A stretch of 64,000 nt of DNA from Kaistella solincola (lineage in GTDB: Bacteria > Bacteroidota > Bacteroidia > Flavobacteriales > Weeksellaceae): contig NZ_JSYK01000002.1 of assembly GCF_000812875.1 (NCBI RefSeq), positions 310,001 through 374,000 of the forward strand, in the 5' to 3' direction. Shown piece by piece: positions 24,983-34,373 of the stretch (positions within the stretch are counted from its first letter, which is position 1; every line of letters starts with the position of its first letter). A program made the position numbers and the translations under genes. The notes below the pieces were generated by a model, which was not told the DNA's origin, searched no databases, and saw only the letters and a list, made by a program, of their open reading frames with translations.

Positions 24983-27454
24983 CTAATTTCTGCCAAAAAT
25001 ACTCCGAATTTTATTTCGGATTTTAATAATAGTAGGTTCTTCATACGTTGCATCTTCTTCAAAATAGCCGTAACCGTACCCGTAACCGTAGCCGTAGCCA
25101 TAACCCTGCTTGCCGCCCTGGTAATCGTTATACACCAAACCAAGATTCTGCACCTCATTATTATGATACTTTTCGGTGATCATTTTCAGCATGTGCTTTT
25201 CAGTATATTCATGGCGAACCACGTAAATACTCGCGTCTGCGTATTTCATCAGTTCGTAGGCATCGGCAACCAAACCAACAGGCGGCGAATCAATGATGAC
25301 AAAATCATAATGATTGCGCAATTCCTTGATAAAATTAATGCTTTTTTCACTCATCAGCAATTCCGAAGGATTCGGCGGTATTGGGCCCGAAGTCGCAACA
25401 TGCAGATTTGGTATAGATGTTTGATTGATGATCTGGTCCATTTCCACTTCACCGGTCAGGTAATTGGAAATCCCGAATTTATTATTGATTTTAAAATCAC
25501 CAAAAATTTTCGGTTTGCGCAAATCCATTCCAAGAAGAATGGTCTTTTTTCCACTAAGACCTAATACCGAAGCGATATTGATGGAAACATAAGTTTTTCC
25601 TTCCCCACCAATTGATGAGGTAAGCAGGATAACTTTTGAGGTATCATCTTCTTTGTGCAAAAAGCGCAGATTTGCACGAATTCCGCGGAAGGCTTCAGAA
25701 ATTGAAGAGCGCGGCTGTTCCAGAACCGTAAGATTATTGTCGTGCGAATTTCTGCCGATAACACCCAAAAGTGGAATTTTTGTTACCTGCAAGAGTTCTT
25801 TGATGTTTCGGATACGGCTGTCGAGAAGTTGGCCAATCGCCAAAAGCAGTAACGGCAAAAGCACAAGCCCACCGATGATGATGTATTTTGCCTTTGCAAT
25901 ATTCGGTGCGATTGGTTCCTGACCTAAGTTTTTAGCAGGATCGATCACCGTGATGTCCGATTTATTGGTCGCTACGCGAATTTGTGTTTCGTTCTGTTTG
26001 GTTAAAAGCGTGTTATACGTCGCTTCAATCATATTATAGCCGCGTTCCGCATCCAGATATTTTCGCTCTTTCGCCGGATAAGACACCAATCCTGAAGTCA
26101 CCCGTGCAAGCTGGCGATCGATTTTTGCCAGTTCTCCGAGGTAAGTATTGTAATACGTGCGTAAGGAGCCGTTCGAGTTTGTGCGTGCTTCATTAATTAA
26201 ACGATTAATTTCGCGCATCGGTTCGGAATTCGGTGTATAAATCAGCGCAAGTTCGCGGCGTTTTGCATAGAGGTTTTTCAGTTCCGCAACGGTTGCATCG
26301 AAAATACCATCCTGTATTCCGGCCGCGTTCATATTGATTAAACGGTCCAGATTCTGCGAAGCGAGGGAATTTTTGATGCTGTTCAGGGAATTGATTCTGG
26401 TAATTAATTCGGCTTTTTTTGTGTCCAGCGCTTTAATTTCATCCAAAGATTTTTCATCACGCTTTTCTACATCATATAAACCCTCGGACACTTTCATATG
26501 ATTGAGCACCGTCGCGCTGGAATCTAATTTTTTCCGGATATTATTGAGGTTTTCTACCAAATATTTTTCGGTGTTTTTATCAACGGTATTCCGGTCTATT
26601 AAGCGCTTTTTTTGCAATTCATCTACCGAGGTATTCAGGAAATTTACCGTTCCGTTCAAGTTATAACCTTTTTTGGTAATGATCATGATGGAATTGATTT
26701 CCTTATCAAAATCAACCGTAATCGTGTTGAATAAATTATTAACGGTAGAATTTACCGTCGATAAGTTGACAATAATATTCTCAAACTGAATTGGGCTTGG
26801 CTGCTCATTTTTTACCAAACGGAAGCGGAGATTCGGTGCCACATACCATTCATTCAGACCAATGACTTTATTTTCAGGTCTCTTAAAAGGAGAAATAGTG
26901 CGGAAACTTTCGGTTTCGTAGGAATAAAGGTTCGTAGATTCACCTTCCGAAGGTAAAACCACTTCATAGCGGTTGCCGCCTTTGGGAATCAGGGTAATCG
27001 GATAATCAACCTGCTGCGGATAAGATTTATCGATTTCGAAAAAAACTGGTGAATCGTATTTGTCCAGATACGTTTGTTTAATAAGACCTTTTGTAGAATA
27101 ATTGATGTAAAGATCAAGCTGCTGAACCAAATATTCGTTGTGCGAACGTGAAAGCAGCATTTTCTTTAAATAAATTCCGTCCTGATTGCCGTTTTGCCCC
27201 CAAATAAAGTTGATGGACTGGTTCGGCGTAAAATAACTCGCGGTATTGTTTGATACGCTTAGAGAAAGATTAGATGCGTAAACACGCTGCGCGTAATATT
27301 TGCTGTATACCCAGGAAATCCCCAGACCAAGAGCGATCATCAGCACGAACCAATACCAGTTGCGCACAACCCGGCGGATGTAATGTTCTACATCGAAAAT
27401 TGCGAAAGAGCCAATTTTGCTTGCGGACTGTGCAGTTTCTTTTTCCGGAATCAT
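24983..27454 (-). CDS. Exopolysaccharide tyrosine autokinase / chain-length regulator (Wzc-like)
   Basis: The 823-residue inner-membrane protein has a Wzz-type N-terminus with a membrane helix at about 35-52, a long periplasmic coiled region, and a second helix at about 530-550. A cytosolic BY-kinase domain follows: Walker A SIGGEGKT near 612-620, Walker A' LLGMDLRKP, Walker B FVIIDSPP. The C-terminal tail has seven GY units (about 783-796) plus another Tyr in ATYEEP, the autophosphorylation cluster. It regulates polymerisation and export with the Wza-like protein encoded immediately upstream. It is the last gene of the operon. Confidence 0.93.
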   Translation of the reverse strand: MIPEKETAQSASKIGSFAIFDVEHYIRRVVRNWYWFVLMIALGLGISWVYSKYYAQRVYASNLSLSVSNNTASYFTPNQSINFIWGQNGNQDGIYLKKMLLSRSHNEYLVQQLDLYINYSTKGLIKQTYLDKYDSPVFFEIDKSYPQQVDYPITLIPKGGNRYEVVLPSEGESTNLYSYETESFRTISPFKRPENKVIGLNEWYVAPNLRFRLVKNEQPSPIQFENIIVNLSTVNSTVNNLFNTITVDFDKEINSIMIITKKGYNLNGTVNFLNTSVDELQKKRLIDRNTVDKNTEKYLVENLNNIRKKLDSSATVLNHMKVSEGLYDVEKRDEKSLDEIKALDTKKAELITRINSLNSIKNSLASQNLDRLINMNAAGIQDGIFDATVAELKNLYAKRRELALIYTPNSEPMREINRLINEARTNSNGSLRTYYNTYLGELAKIDRQLARVTSGLVSYPAKERKYLDAERGYNMIEATYNTLLTKQNETQIRVATNKSDITVIDPAKNLGQEPIAPNIAKAKYIIIGGLVLLPLLLLAIGQLLDSRIRNIKELLQVTKIPLLGVIGRNSHDNNLTVLEQPRSSISEAFRGIRANLRFLHKEDDTSKVILLTSSIGGEGKTYVSINIASVLGLSGKKTILLGMDLRKPKIFGDFKINNKFGISNYLTGEVEMDQIINQTSIPNLHVATSGPIPPNPSELLMSEKSINFIKELRNHYDFVIIDSPPVGLVADAYELMKYADASIYVVRHEYTEKHMLKMITEKYHNNEVQNLGLVYNDYQGGKQGYGYGYGYGYGYGYFEEDATYEEPTIIKIRNKIRSIFGRN
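25067..25106 (-). repeat. Hexanucleotide tandem repeat encoding (Gly-Tyr)7
   Basis: On the plus strand the units are imperfect CCGTAA/CCGTAG/CCATAA hexamers. Each unit is two codons, so gain or loss of units changes the number of Tyr residues without a frameshift. Confidence 0.8.
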
Positions 27455-27455
27455 C

Positions 27456-28325
27456 TTACAGTCTGGTTAAAATTAGGTAAATAGACATTGCCGTGGTAAT
27501 TACAGATACACCTGTGGTAAGCGTCTGAATTGGATCTTTACCAAAACCATTCAGGTTTTTCGAGCGTGTGTTCAGAAATATTTCATCACCATTTTGCACC
27601 CAATAATACGGTGAATTCATGACGTCTTCGCGTGTGAGGTCAACTCTCGCGATTTTTATACCTTCCGGAAGTTTGCGGTGAATAACAATATTAGTACGAT
27701 CCACGGTTCGGTTTAAACCTCCGTTTATAGCAAGTGCTTCGGTTAAAGTCAAGGTATTTTTATGCGCTTTTTTCTCGCCACTGACCTCAATAGTTTCCAC
27801 ATCACCGAGAATATAATACGTAATTCCGTCGGTATTCAGCCGGACTTCAGATTTTCCCTGCACGAAATTTTCGTCCACGCGGTTCTGAATTTCCTGCGAA
27901 ATCTCTTCTAAAGTTCTGCCTTCAGCTTTAATGTATCCGATTCCGAAAACATTAATATCACCTTTGGAATCTACCTTTAAACCATTAAAATAGAAATTGA
28001 TATTTCCGCCGTTGTCTTTTGATTGCTGGTTGGAAACCGACATATTTGTCGGCGATTGCGCATTGGTCCTTCCTGTTCCGTCGCTAACCGTGGCGTTCAA
28101 GCTGGAATAAAACTGCGCGGCATCACCTTTTGGTGTGGTAACAATGTTCAGGTTCAGCATATCATTTTTGGTGATACGGTAAACCGGAATATTATACGGC
28201 ACCAAACCTTCTTCGTTGATTACCAAACTCTCGTTTGGCTGCATATACCGTACATCTTTGGAAGAAATGCAGGATTGTAAAAAAAGGGCGAAAAAGAGGA
28301 TAAAAAACAGTTTAAATATTTTCAT
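27456..28325 (-). CDS. Polysaccharide export lipoprotein (Wza-like)
   Basis: The 289-residue product starts MKIFKLFFILFFALFLQSC, a lipoprotein signal (Cys at about 19). The polysaccharide-export domain (YNIPVYRITKNDMLNLNIV) and a SLBB-type segment (VFGIGYIKAEGRTLEEISQEI, LGDVETIEVSGEKK) follow, with a C-terminal membrane-like helix. It should form the outer-membrane export channel. The ATG at 28325 is chosen because the signal peptide begins there; an upstream in-frame start adds ten residues that spoil it. It ends one base before the kinase gene start. Confidence 0.92.
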   Translation of the reverse strand: MKIFKLFFILFFALFLQSCISSKDVRYMQPNESLVINEEGLVPYNIPVYRITKNDMLNLNIVTTPKGDAAQFYSSLNATVSDGTGRTNAQSPTNMSVSNQQSKDNGGNINFYFNGLKVDSKGDINVFGIGYIKAEGRTLEEISQEIQNRVDENFVQGKSEVRLNTDGITYYILGDVETIEVSGEKKAHKNTLTLTEALAINGGLNRTVDRTNIVIHRKLPEGIKIARVDLTREDVMNSPYYWVQNGDEIFLNTRSKNLNGFGKDPIQTLTTGVSVITTAMSIYLILTRL

Positions 28326-28356
28326 CAGCGTAAAAAGTGTTTGCAAAAATAACAAA

Positions 28357-29478
28357 TTAATTAGTTTTCTGTCTGCTTATTAATATTATACGGGGAATAC
28401 ATGCTCCAATGAAACCTAAAGTTACCACAATCAACATTAAAATATTAACATTGATGTGGCGGAAATAATAAGCAATTCCCACTATGAATAAATAATAAAG
28501 CAAAATATAAAAGCAGGATCTGCGGTGTGTAAGTCCCAGTTCCACCATTTTGTGGTGAATATGGTTTTTATCAGCCACAAAAATCGATTGTTTGTTCCTA
28601 ATCCGGATAACGATTACGTGAAGTGTATCGACGATTGGTAAAATTAAAATTGCAACAGCAATCGCGGGCGCCGTCTGCAAATAATATCGCGGAACGTCGG
28701 GAAGTTCTTTATCAATGAAAATATCCAGGAAGCAAATAGCGGTAAATGCCAGGAGAAATCCCATAATCATTGAGCCCGTGTCGCCCATGAAGACTTTGTT
28801 GTTCCGGTAATTTGACAAATTATAATAAAGAAATCCAATGACCGAGCCGATAATTACTCCGGACAAAACCACCAGCGGATAATTAAATTCGCCCAAACGG
28901 AAATAGCTTATACCGAATAAGGCGCTGCAAATCACCGAATAACCTCCGGAAAGCCCGTCGATTCCGTCAATTAAATTAAAAGCATTGATAAGCAGAATAA
29001 AGGTCAGCATGCTGAAAATCACGCTTACCGTATAACTCAGTTCATAGATCGCAAAAACACCGAAAAAGCTTCGGATTCTAACATCAGAGCCTAAAACCAT
29101 TAACCCTGTGACTATTACCTGTGCCAAAAGTTTTTTATAGGCACGCATCACCACAATATCATCCATCACACCGATGTAAAGCAAAATAACAAGCGAAGCA
29201 AACAGAAATTTATACAGTTCGAAAAGTTCAAACGCAAAAATAGACGCGCAAACGGCAAGAGAATAAAAAATAGCAATTCCGCCTAGGTTCGGGATTTTCC
29301 GCAAATGCGAACTTCGGGTTCCAGGTTCATCCATCAGATTTTTCCGGCGTGAAATCTTCACGATGGTCGGTATGCTGAAAAACGTCAGCAAAAATGAAAG
29401 AACCGACCCCAGCACGAGCTTTGCCGCGAAGAGAGAAACACCCATCGATGCCAGAAGATCTTTTATCAGTTCATTCAT
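28357..29478 (-). CDS. MraY/WecA-family undecaprenyl-phosphate sugar-phosphate transferase
   Basis: The 373-residue polytopic membrane protein (about 10-11 helices) has the family motifs DEPGTRSSH, IDGIDGLSGGYS within NAFNLIDGIDG, VFMGDTGSMIMGF and the WecA-type HIHHKMVELGLTHRRS. It transfers a HexNAc-1-phosphate, most likely, from UDP-sugar to undecaprenyl phosphate, starting the repeat unit. It fits as the initiating enzyme of this exopolysaccharide operon, and lies one base from the EpsG-like gene. It could also supply other lipid-linked glycans. Confidence 0.9.
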   Translation of the reverse strand: MNELIKDLLASMGVSLFAAKLVLGSVLSFLLTFFSIPTIVKISRRKNLMDEPGTRSSHLRKIPNLGGIAIFYSLAVCASIFAFELFELYKFLFASLVILLYIGVMDDIVVMRAYKKLLAQVIVTGLMVLGSDVRIRSFFGVFAIYELSYTVSVIFSMLTFILLINAFNLIDGIDGLSGGYSVICSALFGISYFRLGEFNYPLVVLSGVIIGSVIGFLYYNLSNYRNNKVFMGDTGSMIMGFLLAFTAICFLDIFIDKELPDVPRYYLQTAPAIAVAILILPIVDTLHVIVIRIRNKQSIFVADKNHIHHKMVELGLTHRRSCFYILLYYLFIVGIAYYFRHINVNILMLIVVTLGFIGACIPRIILISRQKTN

Positions 29479-29479
29479 C

Positions 29480-30613
29480 CTACCAGAGTACGTTTGTATA
29501 TTTATCTAATGTAAAAGAACCTTTGTCGCCGTTTCCTTTACCAAAGTAAAAAAACATTGCGATAAGGTAGGTCATAAATCCAAGATACAGAATTTGCCGG
29601 GTTCTGCCGCGCACCGCGTATACAATGCTCGTCATGCAGAACATCGTTACAAAAAACATATACGCACCCGGAAGTCTTACCGCAAAAATCTCATTGGACC
29701 GGAAAAAATAAAACAGAACCAAGCCAAAAACCGCGAGATTCCGCATATATTCATACCACAAAACCTCATCGCAGGCACGTTTATCAAATCTAATTAAAAT
29801 CGCGATAAAAATAAGTTTTACAATATCATTTAAGCCGGTTTCTACTTCTGTGCCGTAATATCGGTCGTCGAGATAACCCGTATAAGCGCCGGAAAGATCG
29901 TCCGGAGCGATGGAGCTGAATAATCCGCCACCCAAACGGTACAATTCCAGTGGTGAAACCAAAAGCGCAATAATCAAAACCCAAAAAATTCGTTTGCTGT
30001 TCATCGGGATTTTTACAATCCAGTAAGCAGGAATAAACACCACCGAAGTTTTGTGAAAACCCAAAGCAATATACATGCAGACCAGAAACATCAACAAATT
30101 TCGGTCTTTAATAAATTTAAATGAAGCAATACACACCGCGATGCCAAGTCCCTGGCGCATTTGCCCGGAATCTTCGAAAAACATAATGGGCATAAAATAG
30201 AAAAGCAGCGCCAGAGCCGGAAACGCTACATTTTTGTAAATGGCGGTAAACTTCAGCGTTACCGCAATTAAGGCACAAATAAAAGTGACCACGAAAAACG
30301 GCAAACCAAAATCAAAAACAAGTTTATTGATCAGTACGTAAATCCATTCAATTTCTTCAGCGTTTGGGCGGAAAAGTGCTTTGTCAAAAACGTCGTTATA
30401 CGATGTGTAGAGGGAAAAACCCGCGAAAAGCGTGCGGTAAACCGGATAATCTGCGCCGGCATTCAAACGGAGACCTACAGCAACAATGATTAAAACACCC
30501 GCAATCCAGATAAAAACGCTTTGTTTTTTCTCCAGCCGGAAAATCTCCCAGTAACTCGCAAAGGCAAGAAAGGCAAAGATTATCGCAAAAATAGGGTGTA
30601 GAATTGGCATCAA
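29480..30613 (-). CDS. EpsG-family membrane protein (probable repeat-unit polymerase)
   Basis: The 377-residue protein has about 10 membrane helices. Near residue 50 it carries the EpsG signature VGLRLNAGADYPVYRTLF; GQMRQGLGIAVCIASFKFIK and LGFHKTSVVFIPAYW follow, all typical of EpsG/Wzy-like polymerases. It would join lipid-linked repeat units at the periplasmic face. Two adjacent Met codons at 30613 and 30610 could start it. It lies between the GT2 gene (16 bases) and the initiating transferase (1 base). Confidence 0.85.
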   Translation of the reverse strand: MMPILHPIFAIIFAFLAFASYWEIFRLEKKQSVFIWIAGVLIIVAVGLRLNAGADYPVYRTLFAGFSLYTSYNDVFDKALFRPNAEEIEWIYVLINKLVFDFGLPFFVVTFICALIAVTLKFTAIYKNVAFPALALLFYFMPIMFFEDSGQMRQGLGIAVCIASFKFIKDRNLLMFLVCMYIALGFHKTSVVFIPAYWIVKIPMNSKRIFWVLIIALLVSPLELYRLGGGLFSSIAPDDLSGAYTGYLDDRYYGTEVETGLNDIVKLIFIAILIRFDKRACDEVLWYEYMRNLAVFGLVLFYFFRSNEIFAVRLPGAYMFFVTMFCMTSIVYAVRGRTRQILYLGFMTYLIAMFFYFGKGNGDKGSFTLDKYTNVLW

Positions 30614-30629
30614 ATAAAACAGCGGTTTA

Positions 30630-31625
30630 TTATATTATTTTTTTTATTATCAGATAAAAGCCGGTGAAACAAAGGAAATAGTAGATTTTTTTCTTCAGCG
30701 GTAAAGATAGCAGATAATTTCTTCCAAATCTTTTGTAGCGCAAAATTTCTAAAAGCGAAATTTCATGCTTTTTTCTGAAGTTTTTCAACTCAATTTCCAA
30801 TTGCTTAAAAACCGCGGAATCCTTCACAAAAGCCGTGTACGCCAGGAAAGTATAAACACCTTCTAAAATCTGAAAATTTTTAAGTTCAGCTTTCTTCGAA
30901 GCATATTTTGAGGTTTTGAAATATTCCGAAACATCTTCTACCGCGCGTAAAATATCAATTCCGTTTGCTGAATGGCTTTTAGAAATCGATCCTTTGCGTT
31001 CTAAATATTGATAATGAAACTTCTGCGTTTGGGCAATCACCGAACATTCCAAAAGAAGCTGCGGAATGAGCTGAATATCTTCGAAATGAATTCCTTTTTT
31101 AAAGCGTTTTTCCGCAAAAAGTTCAAGCTTATAAATTTTATTACAGGCAAAATAAGACAAATCGGAAAACACAGAAAAATGCTGTTCTAGCTCGATATTT
31201 TCCGGCAGATGCGGAATCTGAATCAGATTTTGAAGAACTTTCCCGTTTTCATCGACTTTTTGCAAATTACAAATCACCATTTCGGCGACGTGCTTTTTTG
31301 CTAAACTGTACATTTCTTCAAACATCGTGGGCGAAACTTCATCATCGCTGTCCACAAAACCGATAAATTCTCCGGTCGCACGATCTAAACCAAAATTTCG
31401 CGCGTCGCTTAAACCGCCATTTTCTTTTTGAAAAGCTTTAATTAAAAGCGGGAATTTTTGCTCAAATTCCTCGATAATTTTTTGCGAACCATCGCTACTT
31501 CCATCATTAATAACCAAAATTTCGATGTTTTCTAAAGTTTGGTTGACCAAAGAATTCAGGCATTTGTGCAGATATTTTTCCACCTGATAAACCGGAACAA
31601 TTATCGAAACAGCCGGCCTCATCAT
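30630..31625 (-). CDS. Glycosyltransferase family 2
   Basis: The 331-residue GT-A enzyme has VSIIVPVYQVEKYLHKCLNSL, LVINDGSSDGS, ENGGLSDARNFGL and GFVDSDDEVSP (the DxD site). It adds a sugar to the lipid-linked repeat unit in the cytosol. The Met at 31625 is used: its ATG overlaps the TGA of the upstream gene (ATGA), and an in-frame start further upstream lies inside that gene. The C-terminal half has hydrophobic stretches (YYFLCFTGFYLIIKKI), suggesting membrane attachment. Confidence 0.9.
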   Translation of the reverse strand: MMRPAVSIIVPVYQVEKYLHKCLNSLVNQTLENIEILVINDGSSDGSQKIIEEFEQKFPLLIKAFQKENGGLSDARNFGLDRATGEFIGFVDSDDEVSPTMFEEMYSLAKKHVAEMVICNLQKVDENGKVLQNLIQIPHLPENIELEQHFSVFSDLSYFACNKIYKLELFAEKRFKKGIHFEDIQLIPQLLLECSVIAQTQKFHYQYLERKGSISKSHSANGIDILRAVEDVSEYFKTSKYASKKAELKNFQILEGVYTFLAYTAFVKDSAVFKQLEIELKNFRKKHEISLLEILRYKRFGRNYLLSLPLKKKIYYFLCFTGFYLIIKKII

Positions 31626-33157
31626 TGGTTTTGATTTTTTCGGTAGAGAAAATAATCCTTGCCAATCGGCCGGATTTTGTAAATCCATCTCAACATCGCC
31701 GGCGCTTCTTCATGAATTTTTTTAATCGGATAGATTTTTTCCAGATGATAATTCTGGTTGAAATTTGCGGAATCTTCCGGCTTTAAAGTATAAAAACGCG
31801 CCCCAACTTCCGGTTTTCCGGCGATTGTCAAAATATAATCGGGTTTAAAACGCTTCACCGAATTGATCCACCAAAATTTTTCATCTTTCAGCATTTCATC
31901 GTTAATTTTCGAATTCACCAAACCAACCTCATCGTACGTGTAAAGTCTGGTATAGAAAGGAATTATTCCCGCAGGTTCCAGAAAAATTGACTGCTCCGCG
32001 GCTGTTTTTTCCCGATTTATATCCGCTGCGATTTGCATTCTTTGGCGCTCTTCCATATATCCGATGGTGTACGACTGAATAAACTGGAAAAAATACAAAC
32101 CGAAAAAAAATGCCGTTAAAAGGCCAAATTTTAGCGTTTTCCTTTTTGTTTCTAAATGCAGAAAAAAGTACAGAATAATGGCGAATAAAAAGACGCGCGG
32201 CAACCAGTAATACCAATCGAAATACGCTTTGAAACCTGAAAAAATCGTGATTTTAATTAAAGCAAAAGCAGTGATGAAAAACAATATAGCTTTAATTAAA
32301 GGAGATATTTTTTTGTCACGTTTAATTTTAAACAAAATAAACGCGAGAAAAACCAGAAAAGCGAGGAAAATTAAAAATGTTAGGTAGCTGTATTTTTTAA
32401 TTAAACCGCCGTAATACGCCCACTGCAGCATCAAAAATTCAAAGCTGTTGTTTTGCAGCAGGTTTTTATAAGCGATTTTTTTCGCCGTAATGGTGTGGTT
32501 GACAATTTCGCCGAAATAAAAATAATTAAATCCAACCACGCTGAAAACGCCAAAAATTCCGCCTAAAAGCAGGTAAAAATTGAATTTTTTCTTTAAATAA
32601 ATATCCGCCAAAAAGAAAAGCCCGAGGAAAATTACGGTGTCAATTCTCGTCCATAAAAGCAGAATTGGAAAAACGAAATACGCCCATTTTTTGCCCCGAA
32701 AAAGGCCAAAATAAATAAGTCCGTTGTACAGGAAAAACAAAATTCCATACTCCATTCCCAACAGCGACGCGGTGAGCGCGGGCGGCGTCATGTTAAGAAA
32801 AATCACAAACAACACACGAAAAATTGGCTGCTTACGGAACAAAATTTTTGAAAGCCACCAGGAACCGATTGCAAACAAAATACTGCTGAAAATCAGCAAC
32901 GGATAAACAAAATTTTCACCAAAAATGATGTTGAAAAGCGCCGAGATAAAAACGTAAAAATGGGTCGTAGAGGCCGATATTTTTTCGTGCCCATTAAAGC
33001 CGATAACGCCGTAATTCACCAAATTTTTCGCGACGCGCCACGTGATAAAAGAATCTTCCTGAATATGGTTTGTAAAGAACATCGGCAGCTTTAAAATTAC
33101 CGTAAGTAAAATCAGCCAAAAGGGATTTTCGGAAATTTTTGCTAAAATTCTTTTCAT
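31622..33157 (-). CDS. Polytopic membrane protein, candidate GT-C glycosyltransferase
   Basis: The 511-residue protein has about 10-12 membrane helices. After the first helix comes an acidic loop, NHIQEDSFITWR, resembling the ED/DD loop of GT-C enzymes such as ArnT/PMT. A soluble C-terminal part (about 400-511) follows with EPAGIIPFYTRLYTYDEVGL. I infer a lipid-linked sugar transferase acting at the periplasmic side. It is not a clear Wzx flippase. The ATG at 33157 is preferred to a TTG 18 bases upstream, which would overlap the promoter. Confidence 0.65.
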   Translation of the reverse strand: MKRILAKISENPFWLILLTVILKLPMFFTNHIQEDSFITWRVAKNLVNYGVIGFNGHEKISASTTHFYVFISALFNIIFGENFVYPLLIFSSILFAIGSWWLSKILFRKQPIFRVLFVIFLNMTPPALTASLLGMEYGILFFLYNGLIYFGLFRGKKWAYFVFPILLLWTRIDTVIFLGLFFLADIYLKKKFNFYLLLGGIFGVFSVVGFNYFYFGEIVNHTITAKKIAYKNLLQNNSFEFLMLQWAYYGGLIKKYSYLTFLIFLAFLVFLAFILFKIKRDKKISPLIKAILFFITAFALIKITIFSGFKAYFDWYYWLPRVFLFAIILYFFLHLETKRKTLKFGLLTAFFFGLYFFQFIQSYTIGYMEERQRMQIAADINREKTAAEQSIFLEPAGIIPFYTRLYTYDEVGLVNSKINDEMLKDEKFWWINSVKRFKPDYILTIAGKPEVGARFYTLKPEDSANFNQNYHLEKIYPIKKIHEEAPAMLRWIYKIRPIGKDYFLYRKNQNQ

Positions 33158-33172
33158 ATTGGTGTGTTGCGG

Positions 33173-33180
33173 CAAAAGTA
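33173..33180 (-). promoter_or_regulatory. -7 box TACTTTTG, promoter of the exopolysaccharide operon
   Basis: Plus-strand CAAAAGTA, 15 bases before the ATG at 33157. The six genes down to 24983 have gaps of at most 31 bases and no internal terminator, so this box probably drives all of them. Confidence 0.65.
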
Positions 33181-33217
33181 GGAATTTAAAATCATCAATT
33201 CTTTAAAGCGTTTTCGC

Positions 33218-34294
33218 TTATATTTTCAGCAATCTTGGATTAATGAAACCATTTTTCGCCATTTCGTAATCGGTTTGCGCGCACGGTTTTAAGTATCCGG
33301 CGTTTTCTTCAGTTCCGAAATACCACAGATCTGAAAAAGTTTCGCGCTGAAAAGCAAATTTTTCTTCGCCAATCATCACCCAAAAAGTTTCAAAAGCTTT
33401 TTCAGTCGGATGCGATTTTTGAATGTTAATTCCTTCGATCAAATGCCAGATCATCTGCGCCAAAAGCTGGTGATTCAGCTGGTTTCGCGAGCTGATATTG
33501 GCATTCAAAATACCGGCAGCTTTTAAATTCTGGCTCAGACCAATTTCTTTCATATAAGCACAAATTTCACGGCGGTTCAAGCCGTTCACCTGCGGATTCA
33601 CCGAGAAACCATCGCCTATACTTTCTACGGCGTCGCAGTTTACGGTCACGAGATCAGCCTGGCGAAAAAACGGTTCGGTACGTTCACTGCTTCCCATCAT
33701 TTCAGCAAGCCGAATGACATCAAAATCAACTTCGCGCATCAGTTTCACCGAATCGTTCGCATTCAAATGTTTTTGATAACCTAAATGGTGATAATTTTTC
33801 AGACTGAAATTTTTGGAACTTAAAATTCGGGACAGAAAGTTGGTTTCGGTTAAATTTTCACCGTCGTTATTTAGCGAAACTACATTTGAAATTTGCGTAT
33901 AAGTAAGATGTTGCTGAAGTGAATTTAAAGTTGAAAAAAGCACGTAAGAAAGTTCGTTGCTGCCACCAACAACGACCGGAACTGCGTTTTTCTGCCGGCA
34001 CATCGTGATAATTTCACCAAGTACGAAATGCGTGTCTTGCTGCGTGCGCCCGGAAACCAAATCGCCCAAATCACAAACCGGAAGTTCAAAATCTAGTTTT
34101 GAAAGCTTATACAATTCACTTCTGATATTCCTGAAGTCTGCCATTTCCGCCTCACCGTCGCTGATGCCGCGATAATCTGAGCAGAAAATCAGCACGATGC
34201 TGTTTTCTTTTATTTCAGACGAAATTATGCTGCCAAGTTGCCACGGTTCGGCACTGATTTTTTCGGCGGGAAGGAAAATATCTTCAAGATTCAT
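33218..34294 (-). CDS. Ureohydrolase (arginase)-like protein lacking metal ligands
   Basis: The 358-residue protein has the arginase fold layout but not its metal site. GGDHS reads GGSNEL, DAHxD reads SLNNDGEN, and the SxDxDxxDP strand reads VNCDAVESIGD. Flavobacteriia carry a family like this, often mis-named formimidoylglutamase or arginase, frequently near topA or gliding/T9SS genes. Here topA and a T9SS cargo gene lie just upstream. Catalysis as a ureohydrolase is unlikely; a structural or binding role is inferred. The ATG at 34294 follows a -7 box. Confidence 0.75.
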   Translation of the reverse strand: MNLEDIFLPAEKISAEPWQLGSIISSEIKENSIVLIFCSDYRGISDGEAEMADFRNIRSELYKLSKLDFELPVCDLGDLVSGRTQQDTHFVLGEIITMCRQKNAVPVVVGGSNELSYVLFSTLNSLQQHLTYTQISNVVSLNNDGENLTETNFLSRILSSKNFSLKNYHHLGYQKHLNANDSVKLMREVDFDVIRLAEMMGSSERTEPFFRQADLVTVNCDAVESIGDGFSVNPQVNGLNRREICAYMKEIGLSQNLKAAGILNANISSRNQLNHQLLAQMIWHLIEGINIQKSHPTEKAFETFWVMIGEEKFAFQRETFSDLWYFGTEENAGYLKPCAQTDYEMAKNGFINPRLLKI

Positions 34295-34316
34295 AGAAGT
34301 TTTTTTGAATGAAAAA

Positions 34317-34324
34317 CAAAAATA
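34317..34324 (-). promoter_or_regulatory. -7 box TATTTTTG before the ureohydrolase-like gene
   Basis: Plus-strand CAAAAATA, 22 bases before the ATG at 34294, partly inside the upstream terminator tail. Confidence 0.5.
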
Positions 34325-34325
34325 T

Positions 34326-34356
34326 AAAAAAAGCACCACCAAAGGCGATGCTTTTC
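34326..34356 (-). terminator. Terminator of the T9SS cargo gene
   Basis: On the minus strand AAAAGCATCGCC pairs with GGTGGTGCTTTT (with two G-T pairs) around TTT, followed by a U-run. Confidence 0.75.
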
Positions 34357-34373
34357 ATTATAAAAAAATTTAA

